The notes beneath the pieces are model-generated. The model saw only the letters and a list, made by a program, of their open reading frames with translations. It was not told the origin of the DNA and ran no database searches. From the NCBI RefSeq assembly GCF_002204745.1, contig NZ_NIRR01000031.1, positions 1 through 48,181 of the forward strand: a stretch of 48,181 bases of DNA, written 5' to 3'. Positions within the stretch are counted from its first letter, which is position 1. Each line of letters starts with the position of its first letter. The stretch comes from Hymenobacter amundsenii. GTDB lineage: Bacteria > Bacteroidota > Bacteroidia > Cytophagales > Hymenobacteraceae. A program made the position numbers and the translations under genes. Below, piece after piece: positions 39,963 through 48,117 of this stretch.

Positions 39963-41072
39963 ATGGCTGATAAGCTGCTTTCGCCCGCCCAACTGGGCTC
40001 CCTTACCCTCCGCAACCACCTCGCCATGGCGCCCATGACGCGCGCCCGCTCGCTGGCCAACGTGCCCGGCCCCTTGGTGGCCGAGTACTATGCTCAGCGG
40101 GCCACGGCTGGTCTCATTATCACCGAAGGCACTTCGCCCTCGGCCAACGGCCTGGGCTACGCCCGCATTCCTGGCCTGTTTAATGAGGAACAGGTGGCTG
40201 GTTGGAAGCTGGTAACCGACGCCGTGCACGCCCAGGAAGGCCGGATTTTCGTGCAGTTTATGCACACCGGCCGGGTATCGCACCCCCTGAATATGCCCGA
40301 AGGCACCGAAATGGTGGCCCCCTCGGCCATTGCCGCCGCCGGCGACATGTGGACCGACCAGCAGCAAATGCAGCCCCAGCCCACGCCCCGGGCCCTGACC
40401 ACCGCTGAAGTAAAGGCGCTGGTCCAGGATTTCGTGCAGGCTGCCAAGCTGGCCATCGAGGCTGGCTTTGATGGCGTGGAGTTGCACGCTGCCAATGGCT
40501 ACCTGCTGGAGCAGTTCCTGAATCCTCACACCAACCAACGCACCGACGAGTACGGGGGCAGCCTCGAAAACCGCGCCCGCTTCGTGCTGGAAGTAGCCGA
40601 AGCCACGGCCGCTGCCATCGGGGCCGAGCGCACCGGTATCCGCCTCTCGCCCTGGAGCACGTTCAACGACATGGCCCTCTATGGCGATATCGACGCGCTG
40701 TACGAGCACTTGGCCACTGAACTACAAAAGCTCGATCTGGTGTACCTGCACCTCATCAATCAGCAAAGCCCGGAAGTAGCCGCCAAGTGCGTCGCTACTA
40801 TCGACCGCCTGCGCACCAAGTTCACCAACACGCTTATACTGTGCGGCGAATACGACGCCGAGCAGGCCCAGGCCGAGTTGCAGAGCGGCCGCGCCGACCT
40901 CGTAGCGTTCGGCCGCGACTACATCAGCAACCCCGACTTAGCGGCTCGTTTCGAGCAGCAGGCCCCGCTGGCCAAAGGCGACGAAAGCACGTTCTACGCG
41001 CCCGGTCCCGAGGGTTTCCACCAGGGCTACACCGACTACCCAGCCCTAGCCGAAGCCACGACGCAGGCTTAA
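39963..41072 (+). CDS. Alkene reductase (Old Yellow Enzyme family, NemA-like)
   Basis: An FMN enzyme that uses NAD(P)H to reduce activated alkenes or electrophiles such as quinones and nitro compounds. The 369-residue TIM-barrel protein has the N-terminal NHLAMAPMTRARS, the substrate-binding His-x-x-Asn pair in ELHAANGYLLEQFLNPHTN, and the phosphate-binding C-terminal region LVAFGRDYISNPDLA. It lacks a C-terminal iron-sulfur domain, placing it in the classical group with NemA and GTN reductase. It lies alone between an operator-like repeat and a terminator. Confidence 0.93.
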   Translation: MADKLLSPAQLGSLTLRNHLAMAPMTRARSLANVPGPLVAEYYAQRATAGLIITEGTSPSANGLGYARIPGLFNEEQVAGWKLVTDAVHAQEGRIFVQFMHTGRVSHPLNMPEGTEMVAPSAIAAAGDMWTDQQQMQPQPTPRALTTAEVKALVQDFVQAAKLAIEAGFDGVELHAANGYLLEQFLNPHTNQRTDEYGGSLENRARFVLEVAEATAAAIGAERTGIRLSPWSTFNDMALYGDIDALYEHLATELQKLDLVYLHLINQQSPEVAAKCVATIDRLRTKFTNTLILCGEYDAEQAQAELQSGRADLVAFGRDYISNPDLAARFEQQAPLAKGDESTFYAPGPEGFHQGYTDYPALAEATTQA

Positions 41073-41097
41073 CCCGAGTACGCGCTCATCTACTTTT

Positions 41098-41129
41098 GAA
41101 GCCCCCTGGCCTACCGGTCGGGGGGCTTC
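41098..41129 (+). terminator. Intrinsic terminator after the alkene reductase gene
   Basis: GAAGCCCCC (from 41098) pairs with GGGGGCTTC (to 41129) around TGGCCTACCGGTCG. The T-run is weak, so efficiency is uncertain. Confidence 0.7.
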
Positions 41130-41204
41130 GATGTTTGGGGCAAGCCGCTTTCCGACTTTATACATCCCCTTTTTCCGCCTTCGCCCGGCGAGATACAGTG
41201 GCGG

Positions 41205-41233
41205 TTGGCCGTACCCGATTTTAGTTATCTTTG
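41205..41233 (+). promoter_or_regulatory. Promoter of the nucleoside transporter gene
   Basis: TTGG at 41205 and TATCTTTG at 41226-41233 are about 18 bases apart, a good match to the Bacteroidota promoter. The leader to ATG 41330 is about 90 bases and pyrimidine-rich. Confidence 0.68.
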
Positions 41234-41329
41234 AAGGCCCAACCCGGCTCCGGGCTCCCCAACGCCCCGTTCCGGTAGTTTCTGCTTCTTCTTTCGGCCT
41301 TTTCCCACCCCCTTTCAACTCCCGGTCCC

Positions 41330-42625
41330 ATGAGTATCAAGCTGCGTCTCATCCTGATGAGTTTCCTTCAGTTTTTTATCTGGGGCTCCTGGCTGATAAC
41401 GATTGGCGCCTACTGGTTTCAAACTAAACAATGGTCGGGGGCCGAGTTTGGGGCCATTTTCTCCACGATGGGCATTGCCTCCATCTTCATGCCCTCCCTC
41501 ATGGGCATCGTGGCCGATAAGTACATCAACGCCGAAAAGCTCTACGGCGTCCTGCACCTGCTGGGCGGCATCGTACTCTGCACCATCCCGCTGGTCAACG
41601 ACCCGAGCACCTTCTTCTGGGTGATTCTGCTGAATATGGTGTTCTATATGCCCACGCTGGCCCTCTCGATTGCCGTATCGTATTCGGCCCTCAAAAACGG
41701 CGGCGGCGACGTGGTGAAGGACTACCCGCCCATCCGGGTATGGGGTACCATTGGCTTTATCGTGGCGCTGTGGGTAGTGAGTTTGCTGCACATCGAAACG
41801 TCGGCCAGCCAGTTCTACGTGGCGGCCTCCGCGGCCTTCGTGCTGGGTTTCTACTCGTTCACGCTCCCTCCCTGCCCGCCCCAGCTCGGCCGGGCCAAAG
41901 AAAAGAGCCTCTCCGACGCGCTGGGCCTGCAGTCTTTCGCCCTGCTGAAAGATCGTAAAATGGCCATCTTCTTCGTATTCGCCATGTTGCTCGGGGCCGC
42001 CTTGCAGCTCACCAACGCCTACGGCGACACCTTCCTGCACGATTTTGCTACTGTGGAAGTGTTCAAAGACTCGATTGCCGTGAAGTACCCGGCCATCATC
42101 ATGTCGATTTCCCAGATTTCGGAAACCCTCTTTATTTTGGCCATTCCGTTCTTCCTGCGTCGCTTCGGCATCAAGCAGGTGATGGTTATCAGCATGATTG
42201 CCTGGGTGCTGCGCTTCGGCCTGTTTGCCTACGGCGACCCAGGGGCGGGGCTCTGGATGATTGTACTCTCGTGCATCGTGTATGGCATGGCCTTCGACTT
42301 CTTCAACATCTCGGGCTCGCTGTTCGTCGAAACCCAGACCGCGCCCGCCATCCGGGCCAGTGCCCAGGGCCTGTTTATGATGATGACCAACGGCTTTGGG
42401 GCTGTGCTCGGCAGCTCGCTCAGCGGCATCATCATCCAGGAGTTCTTCACCAACGCCAACGGTACCAAAGACTGGCACAACATCTGGCTAACCTTTGCCC
42501 TCTATGCCCTGGTTATCGCGCTGCTGTTCATGGTACTTTTCAAGCACAAGCACAACCCCGAGGTTATCGGTGACGCCCACGGCCATGGCCACCCTGCTCC
42601 CCTGGTAGCCGCTGGCGAAGTCTAG
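41330..42625 (+). CDS. Nucleoside permease, NupG-like major facilitator
   Basis: A proton-coupled nucleoside importer of the NHS family by resemblance. The 431-residue protein has twelve predicted helices. Conserved segments are LQFFIWGSWLITIGAYWF at the start, GAIFSTMGIASIFMPSLMGI, VKDYPPIRVWGTIGFIVALW in the middle, and GLFMMMTNGFGAVLGSSLSG. The C-terminal tail is His-rich (GDAHGHGHPAPL). The nearby ndk gene handles nucleotides, but it lies on the other strand behind a shared terminator, so the two are not an operon. Substrate is inferred from the family only. Confidence 0.88.
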   Translation: MSIKLRLILMSFLQFFIWGSWLITIGAYWFQTKQWSGAEFGAIFSTMGIASIFMPSLMGIVADKYINAEKLYGVLHLLGGIVLCTIPLVNDPSTFFWVILLNMVFYMPTLALSIAVSYSALKNGGGDVVKDYPPIRVWGTIGFIVALWVVSLLHIETSASQFYVAASAAFVLGFYSFTLPPCPPQLGRAKEKSLSDALGLQSFALLKDRKMAIFFVFAMLLGAALQLTNAYGDTFLHDFATVEVFKDSIAVKYPAIIMSISQISETLFILAIPFFLRRFGIKQVMVISMIAWVLRFGLFAYGDPGAGLWMIVLSCIVYGMAFDFFNISGSLFVETQTAPAIRASAQGLFMMMTNGFGAVLGSSLSGIIIQEFFTNANGTKDWHNIWLTFALYALVIALLFMVLFKHKHNPEVIGDAHGHGHPAPLVAAGEV

Positions 42626-42629
42626 CGCG

Positions 42630-42702
42630 CCCTGGTACCTCAGGGCACAAAAAAAACGCCCGGCATTGCGCCGGGCGTTTTTTTGTGCTTGAGGTACCAG
42701 GG
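42630..42702. terminator. Large bidirectional terminator between transporter gene and ndk
   Basis: Outer arms CCCTGGTACCTC and GAGGTACCAGGG enclose GGGCACAAAAAAAACGCCCGGC-type sequence (stated by position: 42642-42664) and its complement ending GTGC at 42688. The core CGCCCGGC/GCCGGGCG, flanked by A and T runs, is a classic terminator on both strands. The genes converge here. Confidence 0.9.
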
Positions 42703-42779
42703 TTTCAGCGGTTGGGAAGGCGGAGTGGCAGTATACCTGCTCCGTTTTCAACAGCCGTTTAATCCGCTGAAATCAGTGC

Positions 42780-43184
42780 TTAGGCGAAGTAGAACTCACC
42801 TTCGAGCTGGGCGTTTTCGTTGGAGTCGGAGCCATGAACGGCATTGGCTTCAATGCTCTTGGCGTATTTCTTCCGGATGGTACCTTCGGCGGCCTGGGCC
42901 GGGTTGGTAGCGCCAATCAGGGTGCGGAAGTCGGCCACGGCGTTGTCTTTCTCCAGGATAGCGGCTACGATCGGGCCCGACGACATGTACTTCACCAGAT
43001 CCTGGTAGAAGGGACGCTCCTTGTGTACTTCGTAGAACTGGCCAGCCCGCTCGGGGGTCAGCAGCACTTTCTTCATCTCTACAATGCGGAAGCCAGCCTC
43101 TTCAATCATGCTCAGAATACCACCAATGTGGTTTTCCTGAACGGCGTCGGGCTTAATCATCGTAAACGTGCGGTTCGTGGCCAT
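42780..43184 (-). CDS. ndk: Nucleoside diphosphate kinase
   Basis: Ndk equilibrates nucleoside di- and triphosphates through a phosphohistidine. The 134-residue protein has the N-terminal strand TFTMIKPDAV, the Kpn-loop region (EEAGFRIVEMKKVLLTPERA), and the active-site His117 in NAVHGSDSNENA. Length and ending are normal for bacteria. ATG 43184 lies before a long palindromic spacer. Confidence 0.95.
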   Translation of the reverse strand: MATNRTFTMIKPDAVQENHIGGILSMIEEAGFRIVEMKKVLLTPERAGQFYEVHKERPFYQDLVKYMSSGPIVAAILEKDNAVADFRTLIGATNPAQAAEGTIRKKYAKSIEANAVHGSDSNENAQLEGEFYFA

Positions 43185-43557
43185 AAGGCAATATGTTTTG
43201 GTTGAAATGAAATGCGGGTTTGCGGGCGCAAAAGTACGGGTAATTGCGGGAAGTAGGTGTTGGTGGCTGACTGTCGGTGCCAGTTATGAGTTGCCAGTTG
43301 CTAGTAGGAACGTCATGCAGAGCGGAGCGAAGCATCTCGCGTGTTATCGTTGCACAACCTTAACAACGTCAGCACGCGAGATGCTTCGCTCCGCTCTGCA
43401 TGACGTTCCTATTGGCAACTGGCAACTCATAACGCTACATTGCCGTACTTGCGCACCTTTCCAGAAGGCGTTTTGTTGGAGAGCGGAATATTTCCGAATT
43501 TTGCCGCCCTTGTACCCGGTTCAACCGGCCCACTTTCAGTCACCTACCCCGTAGGCA
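43185..43557. other. 373-base divergent intergenic region, mostly a nested palindrome
   Basis: No gene is present. It holds a nested inverted repeat (43283-43433). Between 43472 and 43503 lies a promoter-like pair, TTTG then GAATTTTG after 20 bases, one mismatch from TAnnTTTG and 54 bases before the DHH gene. The left end, next to ndk, is not clearly structured. Confidence 0.65.
43283..43433. repeat. Nested palindromic element, GTCATGC family within a GAGTTGCCAGTTG pair
   Basis: The outer arms GTTATGAGTTGCCAGTTGC and GGCAACTGGCAACTCATAAC pair. Inside them GAACGTCATGCAGAGCGGAG plus CGAAGCATCTCGCGTG pair with the complementary arm 43373-43411. Total arm length is about 61 bases with few mismatches, loop 29 bases. 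The inner arms belong to the GTCATGCTGAGC family. The outer arms are a separate word family. Confidence 0.88.
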
Positions 43558-44601
43558 ATGTCCACAATAGCTGAGCTAAAGGAGCTGCTGGCGCAGCCCC
43601 GGCAGATTTTTATTACCACCCATCACAAGCCCGACGCCGACGCACTGGGCTCGTCGCTGGGCCTGGCGGGCTACCTGCGCAAGAAGGGCCACCACGTCAC
43701 GGTGGTTACGCCGTCCGACTACCCCGATTTTCTGGCCTGGATGCCGGGCAACGAGGGGGTCGTGGTGTACGACCCGCGCCGCAACGACGCCCAGGTCCGC
43801 GCCATCATCAACGAGGCCGAGGTACTTTTCTGCCTCGATTTCTCCTGCCTTAACCGCATCAGCGAGCTGGGCGAGTACGTGCGGGCCGCGGCCGGCACCA
43901 AAGTGCTGGTCGACCACCACCAGGAGCCCGAGGACTTTGCCCAGCTCGATTTCTCGAACCCCAAGGCCGCTGCTACTGCCGAGCTGATTTTCGAAATCAT
44001 CCGCGATTTGGGCGACCAGGACCTGATCGACACCGGTATCGGCGAGTGCCTCTACGCGGGCATCATGACCGATACGGGCTCGTTCCGCCACCCCAGCACC
44101 TCACGCAACGTCCATCTTATTATAGCCGAGCTGCTCAGCGCCGGCATCAACCTCTCCGATGTGCACCGCCGCATCTACGACTCGCATTCGGAGGAACGCC
44201 TGCGCTTCCTGGGCTTCGTGCTGAAGGATAAGCTCACGGTGCTGCGCGAATACAACACGGCTTACATTGCCATTACGGCCGATGAGCTGCGCCAGTACCA
44301 CTCTAAAACGGGCGATACCGAAGGCTTGGTAAATTTTGCGCTCAGCATCGAGGGTATCGTGTTTGCCGCTATTCTCATCGACCGCAAACAGGCTATTAAA
44401 ATCTCCTTCCGCTCGGTGGGCGGCTTTTCGGTGAGCGAGTTCTCGCGCCGTCATTTCAGCGGCGGCGGCCACCACAATGCCGCCGGTGGCATCAGCCACG
44501 AGCCGCTGGACAAGACGGTTACGCGGTTTTTGGAGCTCCTGCCCGAGTACCAGTCGCAGCTCGTGGCGGCCCCGCTGGCGGCCGCGCACCCGGCAGCCTG
44601 A
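43558..44601 (+). CDS. DHH-family phosphoesterase, NrnA-like (oligoribonuclease / pAp phosphatase)
   Basis: The 347-residue protein has the DHH domain motifs FITTHHKPDADALGSSLG, FCLDFSCLNR, KVLVDHHQEPEDF (the DHH triad) and GIMTDTGSFRHPSTS. The C-terminal DHHA1 domain has RRHFSGGGHHNAAGG. NrnA-type enzymes degrade short RNA oligomers and cyclic-dinucleotide breakdown products, and dephosphorylate pAp, using manganese. ATG 43558 gives the expected N-terminal helix. Substrate is inferred from overall similarity. Confidence 0.9.
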   Translation: MSTIAELKELLAQPRQIFITTHHKPDADALGSSLGLAGYLRKKGHHVTVVTPSDYPDFLAWMPGNEGVVVYDPRRNDAQVRAIINEAEVLFCLDFSCLNRISELGEYVRAAAGTKVLVDHHQEPEDFAQLDFSNPKAAATAELIFEIIRDLGDQDLIDTGIGECLYAGIMTDTGSFRHPSTSRNVHLIIAELLSAGINLSDVHRRIYDSHSEERLRFLGFVLKDKLTVLREYNTAYIAITADELRQYHSKTGDTEGLVNFALSIEGIVFAAILIDRKQAIKISFRSVGGFSVSEFSRRHFSGGGHHNAAGGISHEPLDKTVTRFLELLPEYQSQLVAAPLAAAHPAA

Positions 44602-44747
44602 TTTGAGTGTAACTTGCCCCGTTTTCAACCAATGTGAGACACGTGCCTGATGTGAAAATGTGTTGAGTTTATAACCTAAGCTGCTCGCATGACCCACACT
44701 CCCGCATTGCTCCACATTTTCCATTTCCAAAACCATTCAACCCCTTC

Positions 44748-45806
44748 ATGTTTCTCAAACGCAACTTTCTGAGCCTGGCCCTGGTGGCCGGCATCCTGAG
44801 CCTGGCCTCCTGCAACAAAAGCGGCGAATTCAGCAAGACGCCATCGGGGATTGAGTATAAGGTATTCAAGAGCACTGGCGCTGGTAAGTACGACGCCCGC
44901 GACGTAAGTGCCGACGGCGACGCAACTTACAAGGACCGCCTCGGCAAAATCATGGCCCTGCACGTGGAGTACCGGACCGGCAAGGACTCGGTGCTTTTCA
45001 ACTCGCGCAAGCAGCAGATGGGCTTCCCGGTGCGCGTACCGCTCGATACGGTGCGTAAAGCCCAGCGCGGTGGCCTCGAAGAAGCCATCAGCCTGCTTCA
45101 GCCCGGCGACTCGGCCGTGTTCCGCTTTAACGTGGATACCATTTTCGCCAAGTCGTTCCGCCAGCCGGTGCCGCCATTCATGAGCAAGGCCGGCAAAACC
45201 ATGACCATGTTCGTGAAGGTGGACAAGATCCAGACCCGCGAGGAGGCCATGGCCGATGTGCAGAAGATGCAGGTGGAGCAGCAGAGCAAAATGGCGGCTC
45301 ACGCCAAAGATCAGCTGCAGAAAGATGATGCTGCCCTGCAGGCCTACGTGCAGAAAAACAACCTGAAGGTGCAGAAAGACACCTCGGGCGTGTACTACGC
45401 CATCACCAGCGCCGGTTCGAGCCTCAAACCCAAGGCGGGCCAGATTGTATCGGTGCTTTACAAAGGCTCGTTGCTGGAAAACGGCAAGGTGTTCGACTCG
45501 TCGGAGAAGATGGGCAATAAGCCGTTTGATTTCGCTTTGGGCCAAGGCCAGGTAATTCCGGGTTGGGATGCGGGTATTTCCCACTTCACGAAGGGCTCGA
45601 AAGGCATTCTGCTGGTGCCATCGTCGCTGGCCTACGGGCAGCGCGGCGCCGGCGCCGACATTCCGGCCGATGCCATCCTGCGTTTCGACGTGGAGCTGGT
45701 AGACGTGAAGAATGCCCCGGCCGCCCAGCCCGCCGCTGGTGGCCAGATGGACGAAGCTGAAATGCGTCGTCAGATTGAAGCTATGCAGCAGCAGCAGGGC
45801 AAGTAA
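44748..45806 (+). CDS. Two-domain FKBP-type peptidyl-prolyl isomerase lipoprotein
   Basis: The 352-residue protein has a lipoprotein signal with lipobox LASC (Cys22). A degenerate N-terminal FKBP-like domain (about 30-170; IEYKVFKSTGAGKYDARD, EEAISLLQPGDSAVFRFN) is joined by a charged helical linker (about 172-210) to a typical C-terminal FKBP domain (about 215-325). The latter has GQIVSVLYKGSLLENGKVFD, GQVIPGWDAGISHFTKGSK and LAYGQRGAGADIPADAILRF. It probably assists folding of exported proteins, resembling the GldI group of gliding/T9SS lipoproteins. It opens a run of five exported FKBP genes. Confidence 0.9.
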   Translation: MFLKRNFLSLALVAGILSLASCNKSGEFSKTPSGIEYKVFKSTGAGKYDARDVSADGDATYKDRLGKIMALHVEYRTGKDSVLFNSRKQQMGFPVRVPLDTVRKAQRGGLEEAISLLQPGDSAVFRFNVDTIFAKSFRQPVPPFMSKAGKTMTMFVKVDKIQTREEAMADVQKMQVEQQSKMAAHAKDQLQKDDAALQAYVQKNNLKVQKDTSGVYYAITSAGSSLKPKAGQIVSVLYKGSLLENGKVFDSSEKMGNKPFDFALGQGQVIPGWDAGISHFTKGSKGILLVPSSLAYGQRGAGADIPADAILRFDVELVDVKNAPAAQPAAGGQMDEAEMRRQIEAMQQQQGK

Positions 45807-45833
45807 CCCCTGCGGCGGCCTCGCGCAACAAGC

Positions 45834-45874
45834 AAAGCCCCCGGTCTGGTGCAACCTAGCCGGGGGCTTTTGTA
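45834..45874 (+). terminator. Terminator between first and second FKBP genes
   Basis: AAAGCCCCCGG (45834-45844) and CCGGGGGCTTT (45860-45870) form a perfect stem, followed by TGTAT. The sequence TATCTTCG (45873-45880) right after it could be the -7 element of the next transcript. Confidence 0.8.
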
Positions 45875-45918
45875 TCTTCGGGGTATTCCACGTTTTATTG
45901 TTGGCTTTTTTTTCCTGT

Positions 45919-46428
45919 ATGCGTTCTTTCCTTTCTCGTTTCCGGCAGCCTACGTGGCTGGCCACGCTCTGCTTCCTGATGGTTACGGCCCTGCTTTCGG
46001 CCTGCCAGAAGGAAGACACCACCGATTATACTGAGCGTGATGAAGCCCTGATTACGGCTTACATCAAAGACAACAACCTGACGGGCTTCCAGCGCCAGCC
46101 CTCGGGCCTGTACGTGGCCATCACGCAGCCCGGTACCGGTGCCAATGCTCAAACCGGGCAAGCGGTATCGGCCCTGTACACGGGTCAGACCTTCGACGGC
46201 AAAGTGTTCGACTCGAGCAGCAACAACAACAACACGCCTATTTCCTTCGTGCTGGGCCAGGGCCAGGTAATTGCGGGCTGGGACCAGGGGTTCGCCCTGC
46301 TCAATAAGGGCAGCAAAGCCATCCTGCTGATTCCGTCGGAACTGGCGTACAAAGGCGCCAGCCCCAGCAGCTCCATTCCCGCCCACGCCGTGCTGCGCTT
46401 CGATGTGGAAGTGACCAACATTAAATAG
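45919..46428 (+). CDS. FKBP-type peptidyl-prolyl isomerase lipoprotein
   Basis: The 169-residue product from ATG 45919 has a lipoprotein signal (FLMVTALLSAC, Cys29) and one FKBP domain. Its core is GQAVSALYTGQTFDGKVFDS, GQVIAGWDQGFALLNKGSKA and LIPSELAYKGASPSSSIPAH. The DYTERDEALITAYIKDNNLT segment before the domain is shared with the next gene. An in-frame upstream reading to 45712 lies inside the previous gene and was rejected. It is a close paralogue of the gene at 46452, which follows after 23 bases. Confidence 0.9.
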   Translation: MRSFLSRFRQPTWLATLCFLMVTALLSACQKEDTTDYTERDEALITAYIKDNNLTGFQRQPSGLYVAITQPGTGANAQTGQAVSALYTGQTFDGKVFDSSSNNNNTPISFVLGQGQVIAGWDQGFALLNKGSKAILLIPSELAYKGASPSSSIPAHAVLRFDVEVTNIK

Positions 46429-46451
46429 TTTTTCTCTTTTGCTTTTCTGTG

Positions 46452-46934
46452 ATGAAACGTCAATTGCCCCTCTTTTTGCTGTTGCTGCTTGCGTTGCTGA
46501 GCGCCTGCAAAAAGGAAGAAAAAGACACCACCGACTATGCCGCCCGCGACGAGGCCCTGATTACGGCCTATATCCAGGCCAATAACCTGACGGGTTTTGA
46601 GCGCAAAGAAAAAGGCTTGTACCTGGCCGTTACCCAGCCCGGCACCGGCCCGGTAGCCACCGCGGGCAAAACGGTGAAAGTGAAGTACAAAGGCACCACC
46701 CTCGACGGTAATATGTTCGACCAGAGCAACCCGGCTTCCATCGGTTTTCCGTTTGTACTGGGTGCCGGCAATGTTATTGAGGGTTGGGACGTTGCCTTTG
46801 CCCTGCTCAACAAGGGCAGCAAGGCCATCCTGCTGATTCCGTCGGAACTGGCTTATAAAGGCACCAGCCCCAGTGCTTCAATTCCCGCCCACGCGGTGCT
46901 GCGCTTCGATGTGGAGGTAGTAGATATCCAGTAA
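46452..46934 (+). CDS. FKBP-type peptidyl-prolyl isomerase lipoprotein (tandem paralogue)
   Basis: The 160-residue product has a short lipoprotein signal (LFLLLLLALLSAC, Cys19) and one FKBP domain. The domain has GKTVKVKYKGTTLDGNMFDQ, GAGNVIEGWDVAFALLNKGS and LIPSELAYKGTSPSASIPAH. The last segment is nearly identical to the preceding gene, which points to duplication. Periplasmic or outer-membrane location by lipobox. It starts 23 bases after the previous stop, so they are cotranscribed. Confidence 0.9.
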   Translation: MKRQLPLFLLLLLALLSACKKEEKDTTDYAARDEALITAYIQANNLTGFERKEKGLYLAVTQPGTGPVATAGKTVKVKYKGTTLDGNMFDQSNPASIGFPFVLGAGNVIEGWDVAFALLNKGSKAILLIPSELAYKGTSPSASIPAHAVLRFDVEVVDIQ

Positions 46935-46966
46935 TTTTGCGGGCAACCCGTCCTGCTTTTTAAGTC

Positions 46967-47511
46967 ATGATGAAAAAATTCCCTTTACTCCTGTCGTTGT
47001 TGGGCCTGTTGGTAGCCTCCACGCCCGTGCTCACCGGTTGCAGCAAAGAACCCGACTTCATCACCGTGAGCCGGGAAGCCGTTGATGCCCAGAAGAAGGT
47101 AGACGACGAGGCCATTCAGGCCTATCTCACCCGCAACGCCAAAACCAACTTCCAGCGGCTCGAATCGGGCATTTATCTGGTTCCCATTACGGATGGCCCG
47201 GCAACCAACCCGTTCATCAAGCCGGCCAGAAGGTCACCGTTAACTACGTGGGTCGCTTTATTGGAGCCACCAACGAAAGCCAAGTGTTCGATGCTTCGAA
47301 CACCAACCGCACCGACTGCGGCTGTTTTAGCTTCATCAATGGCAGCACGGGGGTGATACCGGGCTGGAGCCAGGCGACAGTAGAGATGCGTAAGGGCGAC
47401 CGAAAGCTGATCATCATCCCTTCGTACCTAGCCTACGGCATGGGCACTTCGGGGTCCATTCCGGCCAATACGCCGCTACTCTTCGACATCGAAATTCTCA
47501 ACGTAGAATAA
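46967..47511 (+). pseudogene. FKBP-type isomerase lipoprotein, frameshifted near 47224
   Basis: The 5' part encodes a lipoprotein signal (LLVASTPVLTGCSKEP, Cys25) and the pre-domain helix (QAYLTRNAKTNFQRLESGIY), reading to a stop at 47356. The FKBP core, from GQKVTVNYVGRFIG through GVIPGWSQATVEMRKGDRKL to LLFDIEILNVE, is in another frame ending at 47511. One G missing in CCGGCC at 47222-47227 (expected CCGGGCC, giving Lys-Pro-Gly-Gln) accounts for the break. As written the product lacks the catalytic domain. A sequencing error is as likely as a real mutation. Confidence 0.85.
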
Positions 47512-47516
47512 GCCTT

Positions 47517-48014
47517 ATGAAGTGGCGGGTACTATTTGGAGGAACGTTTATCGTGCTGAGCAGCCTGGCGCCGCTTGCTGCCCGAGCCCAGCGCACGCTC
47601 AGCACGGTTCCCCCCATTGCCACCGCCGATAGCCTGCTGAACCGCGCCACCACCACGGCCTCGGGGCTGCGCTACGTGATACGCCAGCCCGGGCCGGGCC
47701 GGCCGGCAGTGCCCGGCAGCCGGGTAGTGGTACACTACACCGGCTTCCTGGCCACCGACGGGCGTCTTTTCGACACTTCGGTGCAGCAAGGCGGGCCGCT
47801 GAAAGTGCGCGCCGGCCGCCAGCAAGTCATTGCCGGCTTCGATGAGGCCCTGTTGCTACTACCCGAGGGCAGCCGGGCCAGGGTCTGGATTCCGGCCGCC
47901 CTGGCCTACGGAGCCAAAGGCCAACCCGACCCCGACGACGAAACCGGCCGGCGTTACCTCATCCCACCCAACTCCGATTTGATTTTCGAGTTGGAGATAG
48001 TGAAGGTGCGGTGA
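47517..48014 (+). CDS. Exported FKBP-type peptidyl-prolyl isomerase
   Basis: The 165-residue product has a signal peptide (FGGTFIVLSSLAPLAARAQ) without a lipobox, so it is probably soluble in the periplasm. The FKBP domain has GSRVVVHYTGFLATDGRLFD, RQQVIAGFDEALLLLPEGSR and WIPAALAYGAKGQPDP. It has a small insertion (DPDDETGRRYLIPPN) before the last strand. It starts five bases after the preceding frameshifted gene and is followed by a terminator, ending the array. Confidence 0.9.
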   Translation: MKWRVLFGGTFIVLSSLAPLAARAQRTLSTVPPIATADSLLNRATTTASGLRYVIRQPGPGRPAVPGSRVVVHYTGFLATDGRLFDTSVQQGGPLKVRAGRQQVIAGFDEALLLLPEGSRARVWIPAALAYGAKGQPDPDDETGRRYLIPPNSDLIFELEIVKVR

Positions 48015-48040
48015 GCCATGTACAATGAGAAATAGAACGA

Positions 48041-48074
48041 CGGTTATTCTTCTTCAGGAGGATGACCGTTTTTT
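48041..48074 (+). terminator. Terminator ending the FKBP array
   Basis: CGGTTATTCTTC and GGAGGATGACCG form a 12-pair stem, including three G-U pairs, around TTCA, followed by TTTTTTA. Confidence 0.85.
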
Positions 48075-48117
48075 ATTTCTTCTTTGTATTAAAGCTATTC
48101 AGAAAGCCAAAATGAAC

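Noticed and set aside
41315..42478. 387-codon minus-strand frame over the nucleoside transporter
   Set aside because: Antisense to a well-supported twelve-helix transporter; no family-like motifs.
44676..46022. 448-codon open frame on the minus strand over the first two FKBP genes
   Set aside because: It is antisense to clear FKBP genes; its His/Gly/Leu-rich product is a GC-driven shadow.
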